This document shows positions 34,033 through 44,681 of a stretch of 64,000 nucleotides of DNA, piece after piece. Under the pieces are notes generated by a model that saw only the letters and a program-made list of their open reading frames with translations, searched no databases and was not told where the DNA came from. The DNA comes from Sceloporus undulatus (Eukaryota > Chordata > Lepidosauria > Squamata > Phrynosomatidae), in the NCBI RefSeq assembly GCF_019175285.1, contig NC_056528.1, forward strand, positions 49,599,926-49,663,925, given 5' to 3'. The position numbers were made by a program, and so were the translations under genes. Position 1 is the first letter of the stretch. Each line of letters begins with the position of its first letter.

Positions 34033-34225
34033 CACTCTTTACTGTTTTAACTGGACTATTTTGTTTTTTAAAGTGTTGTTTTTAATGTGTCTATATATAT
34101 AAATGTATATATTTTGAGCCTCCTTGGGTGGAAAGGCAGGATAAAAATTAAAAAAATACAATTTCAGTTTTATTATTATTTATTTATAAATATTTATTGT
34201 TTATAATAAATAAATAAATAGCCTT
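33840..34225. repeat. TG/TA microsatellites and LINE-tail sequence
   Basis: It contains (CA)n at 33850, (TG)n(TA)n at 33990-34030, two copies of TTTTTACTGTTTT-type tail sequence and a TAAATAAATAAATA run. Confidence 0.7.
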
Positions 34226-34227
34226 CT

Positions 34228-34415
34228 CTGTCACAGTCTGAGGCTGCTTTAACTTTCCTGGCTCAATGCTAAGGAATTCTTGGGAATTATAGTTTTGTCA
34301 AGACATTTAAACCTCCTCTAGAAAGAAAGCGAAGTTGCCACGATAAAACTACAATTCCCAGGATTCCTAGCTCTGAACCAGGGCGGCCAAAGCGGTCTCA
34401 AACCGGAATATTCCC
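34228..34415. mobile_element. Fold-back MITE, TGCAGAAA family (ends eroded)
   Basis: Inverted arms CTGCTTTAACTTTCCTGGCT and CAGGGCGGCCAAAGCGGTCT, with CTACAATTCCCAGGATTCCT inside. It lies just outside the putative LNX2-like promoter. Confidence 0.65.
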
Positions 34416-34439
34416 TCACAACTCCGAATAAATTAAAAC

Positions 34440-34760
34440 TCTGAGGAAAAAGTGCGGAGGAATAATGGCGAAGTCACTCACCTGAGGGGGGTGGGGGAGG
34501 GGCGCCTCGTCGCTGAGGCGAATAAGGAGGGGGGGGGGAAGCGCGGGAACCGCCTCAGCCCTTATCTCCCCTCCTCACAGGAGCCTCGTCTTTTTCGCCT
34601 CATCTCCTTCTCTTTTCCTCCTTCCATCCTTCCTTCGCCCGGCTGAGGCAACGTGGCGCCTCGGTCGTCGTCGAAGGGAGAGTTTCCGGGCGGGGGAAGG
34701 AAAAGAAAGCCGAAACCGGCCGACATGAGGGAGGAAGAGGGAGGCGCTGAGGTAAAATAG
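34440..34760 (-). promoter_or_regulatory. LNX2: CpG island, probable LNX2-like promoter and noncoding exon 1
   Basis: This CpG-rich stretch (GTCGTCGAAGG, TTCCGGGCGGGG, GAAACCGGCCGACATG) stands out against AT-rich flanks. On the minus strand a strong donor CCTCAG|GTGAGT places an exon end at 34482, in the correct orientation for splicing to the acceptor at 19783. No in-frame coding start is evident, so it would be 5'UTR. The transcription start is not determined. Confidence 0.62.
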
Positions 34761-35104
34761 GAGTTGCTGAAGTTAAAAAAGGAGGTGCTAAGGTAAAAAA
34801 AGGAGGTGCTGAGGTAAAAAAGAGGCGCTGAGGTAAATTAGGAGGAGGCCGCAGCCCTGAAGGGGAGGCCCAGGTGCCTCGCTTACAACAACCACCTCCT
34901 CCTTCTCTTCCTTCCTTCCTTTATTTATTTATTCTTTCTTTCTTTCTTTCTTTCTTGTTACTCCTCTGCCCTCCTGTTTCCTCAGCTTCTTTCAAAACGT
35001 CTGTTTCTTTGTTTATTTCTCCCTCCTCCTCCTTCCACTTTCCTCCTCAGCTTTCCTGTCAATGGCTGCAAGCTGAGTTCAACAACACTCAAAGAAAATA
35101 AAAA

Positions 35105-35300
35105 TTAATTTTCCCTAGGCATCTCTAGTGCAACTCTATGGTCAATATCCAGCAGAAATTCACCACAGAATTTTGTTGAAGGACCTAAAAGTGTCCAGAG
35201 AAGTGTTCTCTCTAGGAATTTCTAGGTCCTCCAGTGCAACTCTATGGTCAATATCCGGCAGAAGTTCACCACTGAATTGTGTTGAAGGACCTAAAAATGA
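35105..35300. repeat. Palindromic satellite, cluster 2
   Basis: Two units about 102 bp apart carry GTGCAACTCTATGGTCAATA, TTCACCACTGAATTGTGTTG and AAGGACCTAAAAATG. Confidence 0.75.
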
Positions 35301-35469
35301 CCCCCAAAATAATAATTATTGGGTACCATTCACTCATCATAACTCAGGTCTCCACTAATTCACACTAATTCACATGCAAAGGAAGACGAGGCACTGTAGG
35401 GAAATGTAGGACATGACCGAATAAAAGCTAAAAACATTCATAGAAGTATTAATGCGTGCTTTTAGCATC

Positions 35470-35662
35470 TCCTCCACACTGCAGAAATAATCTAGTTTGG
35501 GATCACTTTAACTGCCCTGGCTCAATGCTAGGGAATTCTGGGAAGTGTAGTTTGGTTGAGACATTGAGCCTTCACTGTCAAGAGAGAGCTCTGGGGCCAC
35601 AACAAACTACAATTCCCAGGCTTCCCTAGCACTGAAACAGGGCAGTTAAAGCGGTCTTAATG
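35470..35662. mobile_element. Fold-back MITE, TGCAGAAATAATC family
   Basis: Left arm CACACTGCAGAAATAATCTA to CTGCCCTGGCTCAATGCTAG; right arm CCTAGCACTGAAACAGGGCA to GTTAAAGCGGTCTTAA. The right tip is lost. Confidence 0.75.
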
Positions 35663-36157
35663 GAAGAGAGAACAGAATTAATTAATTAGTTAATTGCACC
35701 TTACATAACGCTGGACTTTGAGCAAGGTTTTGCTTGAGAACGTAAAATGTGAATGCAAAACCTATATTGGATAATGCATACGTTTGATTGACGCTTGATC
35801 TGTTCTGTCCTGCTCTAGCGAAATTAATTGTTGGCAGAAGTTGTGAAGATGCAAAACTGGTTGCAAGCACCAACTGCAAAAACAGTTTAAGCCAAGTGAG
35901 TATTCTGGCTCAGTAATGGGAATGCATTTGAATTTGACATGAAAGACACACAACAAGCTGGTCTGGTGTGGAAATCTATGAAGATCAATTCAGTGCCGCT
36001 TTCAACCTGCTTTGGGCCAATCGCTTCCCATTTGTAAAGTTGCGTTTTGGATCCCTGCGTCATTCTTCTGTCGTTGGCACACTTGTTCCTCCAAGAACTT
36101 TGGTCGCTGAAGGCATTTGGCATCTGATAGGCCAATTATCTCATTAAATTCTAGCTA

Positions 36158-36292
36158 CAGTGATTCCCAACCTTTGGACTTCCATTTGTTTTGGGCTTCA
36201 GCTCCCAGAAGCCCCAGCCACTTGGTCAGCATTCAGGAATGATGGGAGCTGAAGTCCAAATCATCTGGAGAACCAAAGGTTGGGAACCACTG
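36158..36292. mobile_element. Fold-back MITE, CAGTGATTCCCAACC family
   Basis: It starts CAGTGATTCCCAACCTTTGG and ends CCAAAGGTTGGGAACCACTG, so the terminal inverted repeats are near-perfect. Confidence 0.82.
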
Positions 36293-36524
36293 CTGAGTCT
36301 AGCAATATCGCCAGAGGGTCGCATTACCTAACACCAGTCCGTTCTCTTTTGTAGCTGGGATTTGGGATCTGTTTTCCCAACGACCGGCTTTCCTCCCACC
36401 AAGCATTTGATCCCAGTGGTCCCTCCACATTCGCTGGGGTTAGGAATGAAAAGCCACCCGTGAAAGTGGAAGAAAAGTGGAAGAAACATAAATAAAAAAA
36501 AACAGTAATTTTTTTAGCTCAGAG

Positions 36525-36955
36525 AACACCTCTCTAGGAATCTCTAGGTCCTCCAGCGCAATTCTGTGGTCAATATCCAGTGGATGAGGACCATGGAATC
36601 GTGCTGGAGGGACCTACAAATGCCTAGAGAAGTGTTCTTTCTAGGAATCTCTAGGTCCACCAGTATGACTCTGTTTTAACTTTTGGTTGACATGGACCAC
36701 AGAATTGTGTTGGAAGACCTACAAATGCCAAGAGAAGTGTCCTCTCTAGGAATATCCAGGTCCTCCAGTACACCTCTATGGTCAACATCTGCCAGCAGCT
36801 GATCATAGAGTTGTGCTGGAGGACCTACAAATGCCCAGAGAAGTGTTCTTTCTAGGAATCTCTAGGTACTTCAGTGCAACTCTATGGTCAACTTCCAGTG
36901 CAAGTTGACCATAGAGTCATACTGAAGGACCCAAAGATTCCTAGGAAGAACACAT
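36525..36955. repeat. Palindromic satellite, cluster 3 (about 106-bp unit)
   Basis: Four units recur at 106-107 bp, at about 36543, 36650, 36756 and 36862, on the phrase CTAGGTCCTCCAG or close variants. The last unit is a clear hairpin: CAACTCTATGGTCAACTTCC against AAGTTGACCATAGAGTC. Confidence 0.82.
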
Positions 36956-37761
36956 TACTCAAATCCATGAATAATCAAAGCCACAAATGTAGAAGGCTGA
37001 CTGTGTTTGTTTGCTTAATGTACTACCTTTCTCCCATTTGGAGATTAGCACATTTCAAACCGGCTGCCTCCAAAACAGGGATAAATGACATTGTCTCAGT
37101 AGGAAAACGGTCCATATCCCTCTTTGATGGCGAACTAAAAGCGTGATAATATAACAATTAATAATGTACCCGTTTCTTCATTAGGTTACTCCCTTTGACA
37201 ACACTGACTGCCACCTAATGATCTTGTTAATGAAAACTTACTCTATCGTTGCTCTAGCTTTGGAGTCAGCAGCCTAAATGCGGTTGCTTCTTCCAAACAG
37301 AGTAGGGCCATTTAATTCAATGGGAACTTGGTAAAACAGTACATAAGTTTGGTGATTTAGCCCTACTCTAGTCGATGTTTGCCTCCAAAGTCCACATTCA
37401 CGATGAAAATGCAGCTACTGTACAAGCAAGTAGGCGATTCTCCATTTATTATAAAATGTCGTCGGTTGGAGAGAGTTAATCCCGGAGCGTGTGTGAGCGC
37501 GTTAAGAAAATCCTTTTTCCAAGTACAGTACAAGCTGCTCTTTTAGTGGCTGCGCTGTTCATTTGTTGCACCGTATCATTACAAAAACTTTTAATAGATC
37601 TTCTTGTTCATATATTCCTACTTTTATTGAATAGATTTTACAGCCGTGCCAATTCTGATTCTTGACTCATCCTCCCTTTTATGCGATAGAGAGCCACCTA
37701 CTTTGGAACTGAGCCTTAGCTGCCACACATAAGAACGATTTAGAAAATGGATTGAACACTG

Positions 37762-37972
37762 GTCTGAAACGCATTGCAGAAATAATCCAGTTTGAGATTG
37801 CTTTAACTGCCTGGCTCAGTGTTAGCAAATCCTGGGAACTGTAGTTTTGTGAGCCATTCTCTGTCGGAGAGCTCTGGTACCACAACAAACTACAATTCCC
37901 AGGATTCCCTAGTACTGACCCAGGGCAGTTAAAGCGGTGTCAAGATGGGTCATTTCTGCAGTGTGTTTTGGA
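37762..37972. mobile_element. Fold-back MITE, TGCAGAAATAATC family
   Basis: Starts GTCTGAAACGCATTGCAGAA and ends TTTCTGCAGTGTGTTTTGGA, with CTACAATTCCCAGGATTCCC in the right arm. Confidence 0.78.
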
Positions 37973-38275
37973 CCTGTTATGTTTCCTTTAGTATGTTATT
38001 TCCCTTTAGATCACGTCAAGGGACATTGTGCATGTTGCGTGTGTGATGCCCACAGATGTGCATGCCTTACTCTCTGGGGAAATTTATATGTTAATTGTAG
38101 TAAACTAGCACTGTATAATTAACTGCAGAACAAATCTGAGAGAAACCCGGGGAGAACAACAACAAGAGGATGCAAGGTTATGAAGAGCCAGATCTTACTT
38201 ACTTACTACAATGCCCAATATACAATACGATGCTTTTGTGATGATTCTTTGTGTTGTAACAGACAGACAACAGTG

Positions 38276-38495
38276 GTCCAAAACACACTGCAGAAAGAAT
38301 CCAGTTTGAGACCGCTTTAACTGCCCTGGCTCAATGCTAGGGATCCTGGGAACTGTAGTTTTGTGAGACATTGAGCCTACTCTATCAGACAGCTCTGGGG
38401 CCACGTTAAACTACAATTCCCAGAATTCCCTAGCACTGAGTCAGGGCAGTTAAAGGGGTCTCAAACTGGATTCTTTCTGCAGTGTGTTTTGGACC
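38276..38495. mobile_element. Fold-back MITE, best copy of the GGTCCAAAACACACTGCAG family
   Basis: Starts GGTCCAAAACACACTGCAGA and ends TCTGCAGTGTGTTTTGGACC, an almost exact terminal inverted repeat. It contains no coding sequence. Confidence 0.85.
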
Positions 38496-39326
38496 CTAGA
38501 GAGCCAGATCCAAAGTGAATCTGTAAACCCTGTAAATGCAGCTCCATTTGTATTTGTTTTATCTATTTCCAGGTGTTACAATATCCTGCCTTTCTCCCGC
38601 AGCGGCTGCATGGCTGGCCCTCTCTTTGAAAGCCTTCACGTTCTTCTCCACGCCCTTCACTGAGTAATCCAGGTGTGTCAGGAGGACTATTTTAAGAAAG
38701 GTTCAATTTGTATGTATCCAACGTTTGAACAAAGAAATGTGTACACTCTCCCCAAACAAGCAGAAGCAGTCTGTTGCGATTTCTCTGGCTAGACGCAAGG
38801 AAGCAAAACGAGTCTTTCTGCGATAAAGCCTTAGAAGAGAAGGGGAAATTCATTAATCAGATGGCTCTAATTGTCTGTTTGTGCAATTGCTTGGAGGGAC
38901 AAGATTTACACTGAAATGGAAGTGCAACGGGGTTGCAGTCTTCAGGCATTTCAATATGCTGTCAATGGGGGCTGTACTTACTGGCCTCCATCCTATTCTT
39001 AGTCCCAACTAGATTTATATTTATATTACATTACATTATATTAATTTGTGTCCAGCCTTTCTGCCATAATTGGGACTCAAAGTGGCTAAATCTATTGAAT
39101 CAATGGGATTTATCTGTCCACTGACTCACCATTCAACCATTGATTCAATGGCTCTATTACAGTATCTAATACAGATCTATTACCAGTAGGGCTTAGTCCT
39201 CGTATACAGTCTGCCCTCCAGCGCCACGGATTCTTTTCCACTGATTCAACTATTCACAGCAAAAATATCCAAAAATATATACATTCCAAAAAGAAAACCT
39301 TGATTTTCCATTTTATGTAACAACTT

Positions 39327-39488
39327 CAGGGATGTAGCCGGGGGGGGGGATCTGGGGGTCCGGACCCCCCCCCCTTCCATTAGAAAAATGAATGGTTGTG
39401 CTGCTGCACCGCCGCACTCAAGCCCCATTATAATGGTGGCACTAGTCGGGGACCCCCCCCCCTTCCTAAAATCCTAGCTACGTCCCTG
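39327..39488. mobile_element. hAT-like MITE with CAGGGATGTAGC ends
   Basis: The left end CAGGGATGTAGCC and right end GCTACGTCCCTG are inverted repeats, flanked on both sides by CAACTT (probable target duplication). Homopolymer runs of G and C inside form a strong local palindrome. Confidence 0.7.
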
Positions 39489-39769
39489 GCAACTTCATTG
39501 TATTATGCCACTGTAATAATGGACTTGAGCATCCACAGATTTGGTATCCCGCAGAGGGTCCTGAACGAACTCCAGCAGATCATTGCCAAACATCCACTGA
39601 GTAAGAAAATAATGTCCATTCTGCTAATTTCGAACATTGAACTATGACACTGGAGACCAGAGTTCGAATCCCCACTCGGCCATGGAAAACTATTTGGGTA
39701 AAAATAATTAGGGGGAGAGATAACTAGCAATAACAAAGATTTCAGCTAAGACTCAATGCTCATTTCATA

Positions 39770-39815
39770 GAATCGTAGAGTTGGAAGAGACCACAAGGGC
39801 CATCCGGTCCATTAA
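39770..39815 (-). mobile_element. CR1 3' tip
   Basis: CATAGAATCGTAGAGTTGGA and AGAGACCACAAGGGCCATCC are the reversed terminal bases of CR1. Confidence 0.75.
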
Positions 39816-40839
39816 TCTAAAGCCAATGCTAATGAAATTCCAACAGCGGAAAAGCTCTGAAACATGAAATATATCCTTCATTTAGATCATCTTTCAGTTT
39901 GTGTTTCGTAGAAGGAAAAAACTTACCCCTTTTTTCCTCTCTCTCTTTTTTTGTATTGAATAAATGAATATAATTGAAATGGTGCGCCGTTCCCAAGCAG
40001 CATTGTTCCCAAGACTAAAACTTTCCATGTCTTTTATTGTAGGCCCTTCACAACTGACACGGCAAGTCATAAATTCCTCTTTTCTCCTAGAGGTACCTTT
40101 CAAAACCGCAAAACAATTACCTTTGCTTCTTCCCCAGGGCTTTCACCAATGTTAAGAGTAAACACATTCTGCAGAGCAGCCTTTGAAGAATGTTTTAACT
40201 ACAGTATATGCTTTCTACAGATGTTGGGTAGCAAAGGATTATGTCTTCTCCCAGTTAAACACAGGAAACCAGAGTGCTGTGGGCACCAAAGAGCAGCTAT
40301 AGACAAGAATACTACAGAGGATTCACGACACCTTACTTTACATATCACATTGCAATTGTATTTTGCACCTTTTCCTTACTTTCATGTTCCTTGCAGCAAG
40401 GGAATGCATCCAAAATTTGAATGCTAATATCATATTGGATATTATGATTATGATAATATGACGTTAGCATACATTTTCTGTAACTGTTGCTATTGTCGTT
40501 CCAGGTTCACAGTCAGCCGGATGCTATTGATTGGAGTTTTGGATCATTAGTGACTCAGATCCTATCCAAGAATCTAGGGATCAGTGAGATATGATCAGAT
40601 AATATATTAATGTTGTTGTAGTTATCATTATGATTGTGTCCACTTTCTCTTTCCTGTCCCTTCCCTCTTCTTCTTCCCATCACCACCATCCCTCCTCCAT
40701 TTCCTTTTCTTCTTCTTCTTCTTGTCCCTACATTCTCCCTCTTACAAATAGTGGAGAAGGCAAGCTAAATATACAGTATAAAATACGACTTCAGAAACAA
40801 AAGAAAAGCGAACAAAACAATCACACAACAACCATTCGG

Positions 40840-41085
40840 CTGAGGTGTGCCTTCAAGTCATTTCCGACTTAGGGCAACCGTAAGGCAAACCTATCACAGG
40901 GTTCTCTTGGCAGGTATCGCCAGAGAGGGGTTGCCATTGCCATCCTCTGAGGCTGAGAAAGTGTGACTTGCCCAAGGACACCCTATAATGGCCCAAAAAA
41001 CCCACAAAAGACTATGGACACCCAATGGGTTTGCATGGCTGTGCTGGGAATCGAACCCAGGTCTCCAGAGCCATAGTCCAGTTAT
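40840..41085 (-). mobile_element. Sauria-type SINE with a foreign insert
   Basis: Reverse SINE: GTGCCTTCAAGTCATTTCCG to GGCTGAGAAAGTGTGACTTG, then GAATCGAACCCAGGTCTCCA. Between them lies GGCCCAAAAAACCCACAAAA, related to the Penelope-associated repeat at 44336-44460. Confidence 0.82.
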
Positions 41086-41604
41086 AAAATCCCTATACAA
41101 TGATGCCTCTAAGTATAGCCAGAGGAAGAAATTTAAGGCAAAAAATGGGCTGCTCTTCTTGGTTTATTAAACTTGGATAGCTTTGCATTCTTCCTCCGCT
41201 ATAATTGAGCTGCATGAGAAAATCAGATTGGATTTGTGTCTGTTTCTGATCAGAAAAGCCGAGGGCGACCTCTGCTGGGCTAGACTTTTTCATCCCAGCA
41301 TAGTTTCCCATGTTTTAAAATGCAAAATGGTGTAGTGGCACACCTTGAATACTAAGTCAGGGTTTTCCCTGGCTTTGCGTCATTGATATGTGAAAGCTGG
41401 GCAATGAAGAAAGTGGGTAGAAAGACCCTCAGCCCATTTGAAATGGGCTGGAGGAGAGTTTTGCAAGTGGGCTGCACCGTCTCCAAAAGTACAACTGCAT
41501 TGTACAAACAGAACTCTGAATGACAAAATGGGTTTTATGCCATGAAGTTGAACACTACACCATGAATAAAAAGGTGCAATTGCGTACATAAGGGAAATTG
41601 TGTG

Positions 41605-41665
41605 TATACACACAAACCCACAAAAATATTATGGATGCCGGCCATGAAAGCCTTCGACTTCACAA
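41605..41665 (+). mobile_element. Fragment of the GGATGCCGGCCATGAAAGCC repeat
   Basis: It carries ATGGATGCCGGCCATGAAAG and CCTTCGAC, the 3' portion of the repeat whose fuller copy is at 44336-44460. Confidence 0.6.
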
Positions 41666-41741
41666 ATGTAAGTGAATTCAGCCTGGGTTTCATTCCAGAC
41701 TTTAATAGTGCTGAACCTTGTCTCCTAAATGGGTGTGATTC

Positions 41742-41775
41742 GGGGGGGGGGGGGGGTTCCCCCCCCCCCCCCCTT
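41742..41775. repeat. Homopolymer inverted repeat (poly-G then poly-C)
   Basis: A G run of about 14 is followed by TTCC and a C run of about 16, a short perfect G/C hairpin. Length may be affected by sequencing. Confidence 0.7.
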
Positions 41776-42379
41776 GACTGAAACAGAGTTGTTCTTTCAG
41801 CCTGTTTCACTCTGTTCCTTTTCCTCTTGAGCAAAATCCTAATCCTACAGTCAGGATCAGAGTGATAACTTCCATGGCAACAAATGGGTTGCGGATGGCA
41901 TGGAGATTCCTGGACTTTTGGCAAATGTTGATTGGTATAGAAACCGACAGAACTCCAGGTTCCCTTTGGCAAGAGGGCTGCTAGAGATAAGGATGATGGC
42001 TGCACACAAGGCCCTTTCTGCCAAACAGATAGAAAACTTGGTATCAGGAACTACTAGGGGCCAGATTTATAGAATGATCATGTCACTCATCAGACTCATT
42101 GGGAAAGGAAGGCAGGAGAAGGGAGATGTTCTCTGAAGCTGGCATGCATCAGGGTCTTTCCACAAGGCTCTGCATGCAGAAGAGAGAGAGTCAAGTGCAA
42201 TTCATGGGACCCGTTGGTGTCTTACACCAGGTGTAAGTCCCCCTGCGGAAGTGGCTGGAGGGTTTGCATCTGAAGCGAAATGTCTGCATTAAGTCCAAGG
42301 TTGTGGAAGTGGAGTTGTACATGCAGAGACATTGTGCGTGGTTTGTATGGCACCTGATGCACAGGTACATTGTCCATGG

Positions 42380-42835
42380 TTACACAGAGGGAGAGGAAGA
42401 AAAAGACAGGAAGTGAAGGAGGACAGGAAGAGAAGAAGCGGAGGAGAAGGAGGACAGGAAGAGAAGAAGCGGAAGAGAAGAGGAAGAGAAGAAGTGGAGG
42501 GAGAAGAGGAAAAGAGGAAGGAGAAGATGAAGGAGAAGGAGAAATGGAAAGAGAAGAAAAGGAGGAGGACATAAAGAGGAAGGAGAAGAGAAAGGGGAGG
42601 AAAGAGAAGAGGAAGAAGAGGAGGGGAAGAAGTGGAGGGAGAGGAAGGGAGAAAACAGGAGAGGAATAGGTAAAACATCAGGAGGAGGAAGAAAGGAAAG
42701 AGGAGGAGAGAAAGAGGAAGGAGCAGCAGCACCAAGGAGGAATAGGGAAAAGGGGAGGAAGCATGAGAAGGAGAAGAAGACCAGGAAGGAAGGATAAGGA
42801 AAAATGCAAAGAGGAGAAGAGGAGGAAATAATTTT
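42380..42835 (+). repeat. Polypurine GGA/GAA-rich tract
   Basis: About 450 bp is almost purely A and G on the plus strand (repeated GGAAGAGAAGAAG and GGAGGA). Open frames on both strands are low-complexity Glu/Lys/Arg or Ser/Pro/Leu and not credible genes. Confidence 0.85.
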
Positions 42836-43999
42836 AAATGATTGTTGACCAACCTCATGGCAATCCTTTCCCTCCTCCCTCTGTCTATATTGCTGTTACG
42901 CATCCCACTGAGGGCAGAGATGTTCATGCTTGTTGTGGACAGCCTTGCAATGTGGAAATGCTTCTCTCAGATGGGCCAGAGGCCTTTGGGACTCTGTCAG
43001 GCCCTCAAGATTCTTGGCAAGCACTCCTGCTACCTTTTGGTTCTCTTGCTGAGTTTGGAAACACATTTGCACACAAGGAAGGAGGGAAGGAGACCCACAG
43101 AAAGGGACCATAACCTTATTATGACCATGGGCTGGAGGTAGGTCAGACTGGGGTGTCTGTTGCCCAAAGGGTTTCGCCCCTCAAGCTGACCTCCGGAAGC
43201 GTAGATGAATCCCAAGGGTCCCAAGTTGAGTAAATGGAGGAAGGGCAAGGGAGAAAAATGATGAATGGAAAATATGACCAAAGCACTGCTGCACTCAGAG
43301 CCCTGGGCTGCAATAGCTCAAAAATAGCTGCCCTGGGATTAAAAAGAATGTTTCGCTTTCGCCTAATTCAAGATGAGAATTGGGCTATTTTTATTTTTAT
43401 TTTTGGCAAAATAAGGACAAACAGGCAGAAAGAAGAGTTAAACAAGCCATTGGTTTAAATCCAGTTGTGAGTCCCAGTTAGAATAGACCAAAGGGTAACT
43501 CCGTAAGTCAACACTTAATAATGTCAAGTTCCATTGACTGAATGTGTCTACTCTAGATAGGGCTAAAATGCCCATTCTAGACATGTTTTTGATGGTAGAA
43601 CCCCTGAAGAGGTCTGTTTATTGGTTTCAAGGATTTGTGTCCTGCCTTTCTACCCCAATGGGATTCCTGAGGTTCCTCAAATAGGTTCAGCCCATTGCTT
43701 TTGATTAGAGCCCGCTTGCCATTAGGTGTCACTGTCGGACAGTTGCAGCCATAAAAAGGCCGGAGGGTTGTAGAGTCATGCCAAAAAGGAGCAGAAACTG
43801 CAGCTCTGTTAGAGGACAACAGCTGGGGGGAAATGACTTGTTGTCACTACCATTCCCCAGTTTTCTCAGACAGTGTGCCAGTGCCGGATGAGCAAATCTG
43901 GGAGCAGTCATCCCCCAAAATTAACTTCTCCATTCTCTATAGTGGAGCCACGTTGAAAGCTTGCAACATGTATTTTGTGCATTTTGGTTGTATAACTCT

Positions 44000-44011
44000 T
44001 TTGTGATAGAT

Positions 44012-44056
<45 letters not shown>

Positions 44057-44165
44057 CAGCATGTATTTTGTGCATTTTGGTTGGTCCCATAAAGGTATAA
44101 CTGTTTTGAGATAGATACATAGATAGATAGATAGGTAGATAGATAGATAGGTAGATAGATAGGGA
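44000..44165 (+). repeat. GATA tetranucleotide microsatellites
   Basis: (GATA)n runs at about 44005-44056 and 44100-44162 are separated by a stretch duplicated from the left flank (ATGTATTTTGTGCATTTTGG occurs on both sides). Confidence 0.9.
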
Positions 44166-44250
44166 TGCTTTGGCTAGAAATCCTTTACTAAGCAGGGGGT
44201 TGGTTGGACTTGTGATTCATAAGGCCCCTTCCAACTCTTCTTCTTCCATG
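44163..44250 (+). mobile_element. CR1 3' end fragment
   Basis: GGGATGCTTTGGCTAGAAAT, then GGGGGTTGGTTGGACTTG and GGCCCCTTCCAACTC, is the terminal part of CR1. Confidence 0.7.
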
Positions 44251-44335
44251 ACTTTTCTCACCATGATCGCCTTGACGGAGTGCCTCTTGCTCACTTGGTC
44301 CATCATGGCAGCCTCACATAGGTCTGAACCCCACA

Positions 44336-44460
44336 TTCTCTGAAGATGCCAAAGCCACAGATGTAAGTGAAACGTCAGGAATAAACTCTTCTAGAACATG
44401 GCCACATAACCCGAAAAACCCACAAAACACTATGGATGCCGGCCATGAAAGCCATCAAAG
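44336..44460 (+). mobile_element. Penelope-associated repeat with hammerhead variant
   Basis: TTCT CTGAAGA (44340-44346), a decayed stem II, then GAAAC GTC AGGA (44369-44380). TTCT and AGGA can pair as stem I, and GAAACGTC gives the very short stem III. Next come ATAAACTCTTCTAGAACATG and AACCCACAAAACACTATGGA. The layout fits the small dimer-cleaving hammerhead variants reported with Penelope-like elements. Confidence 0.65.
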
Positions 44461-44483
44461 CCTGCATCTCCTTGCTACTACTT

Positions 44484-44681
44484 CTTGTGTGCCTTCAAGT
44501 CATTTCGGATTTATAGTGACCCTAAGGTGAACCTATCATGGGGTTTTCTTGGCTAGGTTTGCCCTTGCCTTCCCCTGAGGCTGAGAGACTCATGCCTAAG
44601 CCCACCCAGTGGAATTCCATGTCTGAGCTGGGATTCGAACCCTGCTCTCCATAGTCATAGTCCAATGCTCTCACTACATTG
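44484..44681 (-). mobile_element. Sauria-type SINE
   Basis: Reverse copy: GTGTGCCTTCAAGTCATTTC at the tail end, GGGATTCGAACCCTG (box B reversed) and TAGTCCAATGCTCTCACTAC at the tRNA head. Confidence 0.88.

Larger units (their letters stand above)
19783..34481 (-). other. LNX2-like intron 1 (14.7 kb)
   Basis: This is the interval between the RING exon acceptor and the donor of the putative noncoding first exon. It contains only repeats as far as I can see (Sauria SINEs, Bov-B, CR1, MITEs, satellite). No additional exon was recognised. Confidence 0.6.

Noticed and set aside
42332-42927. Long open frames on both strands, rich in Glu/Lys/Arg or Ser/Pro/Leu
   Set aside because: They come from the polypurine tract, have no domain, no splice context and no family resemblance.
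44000-44165. CRISPR-like spaced repeats
   Set aside because: They are GATA microsatellites in a vertebrate genome, without spacers.
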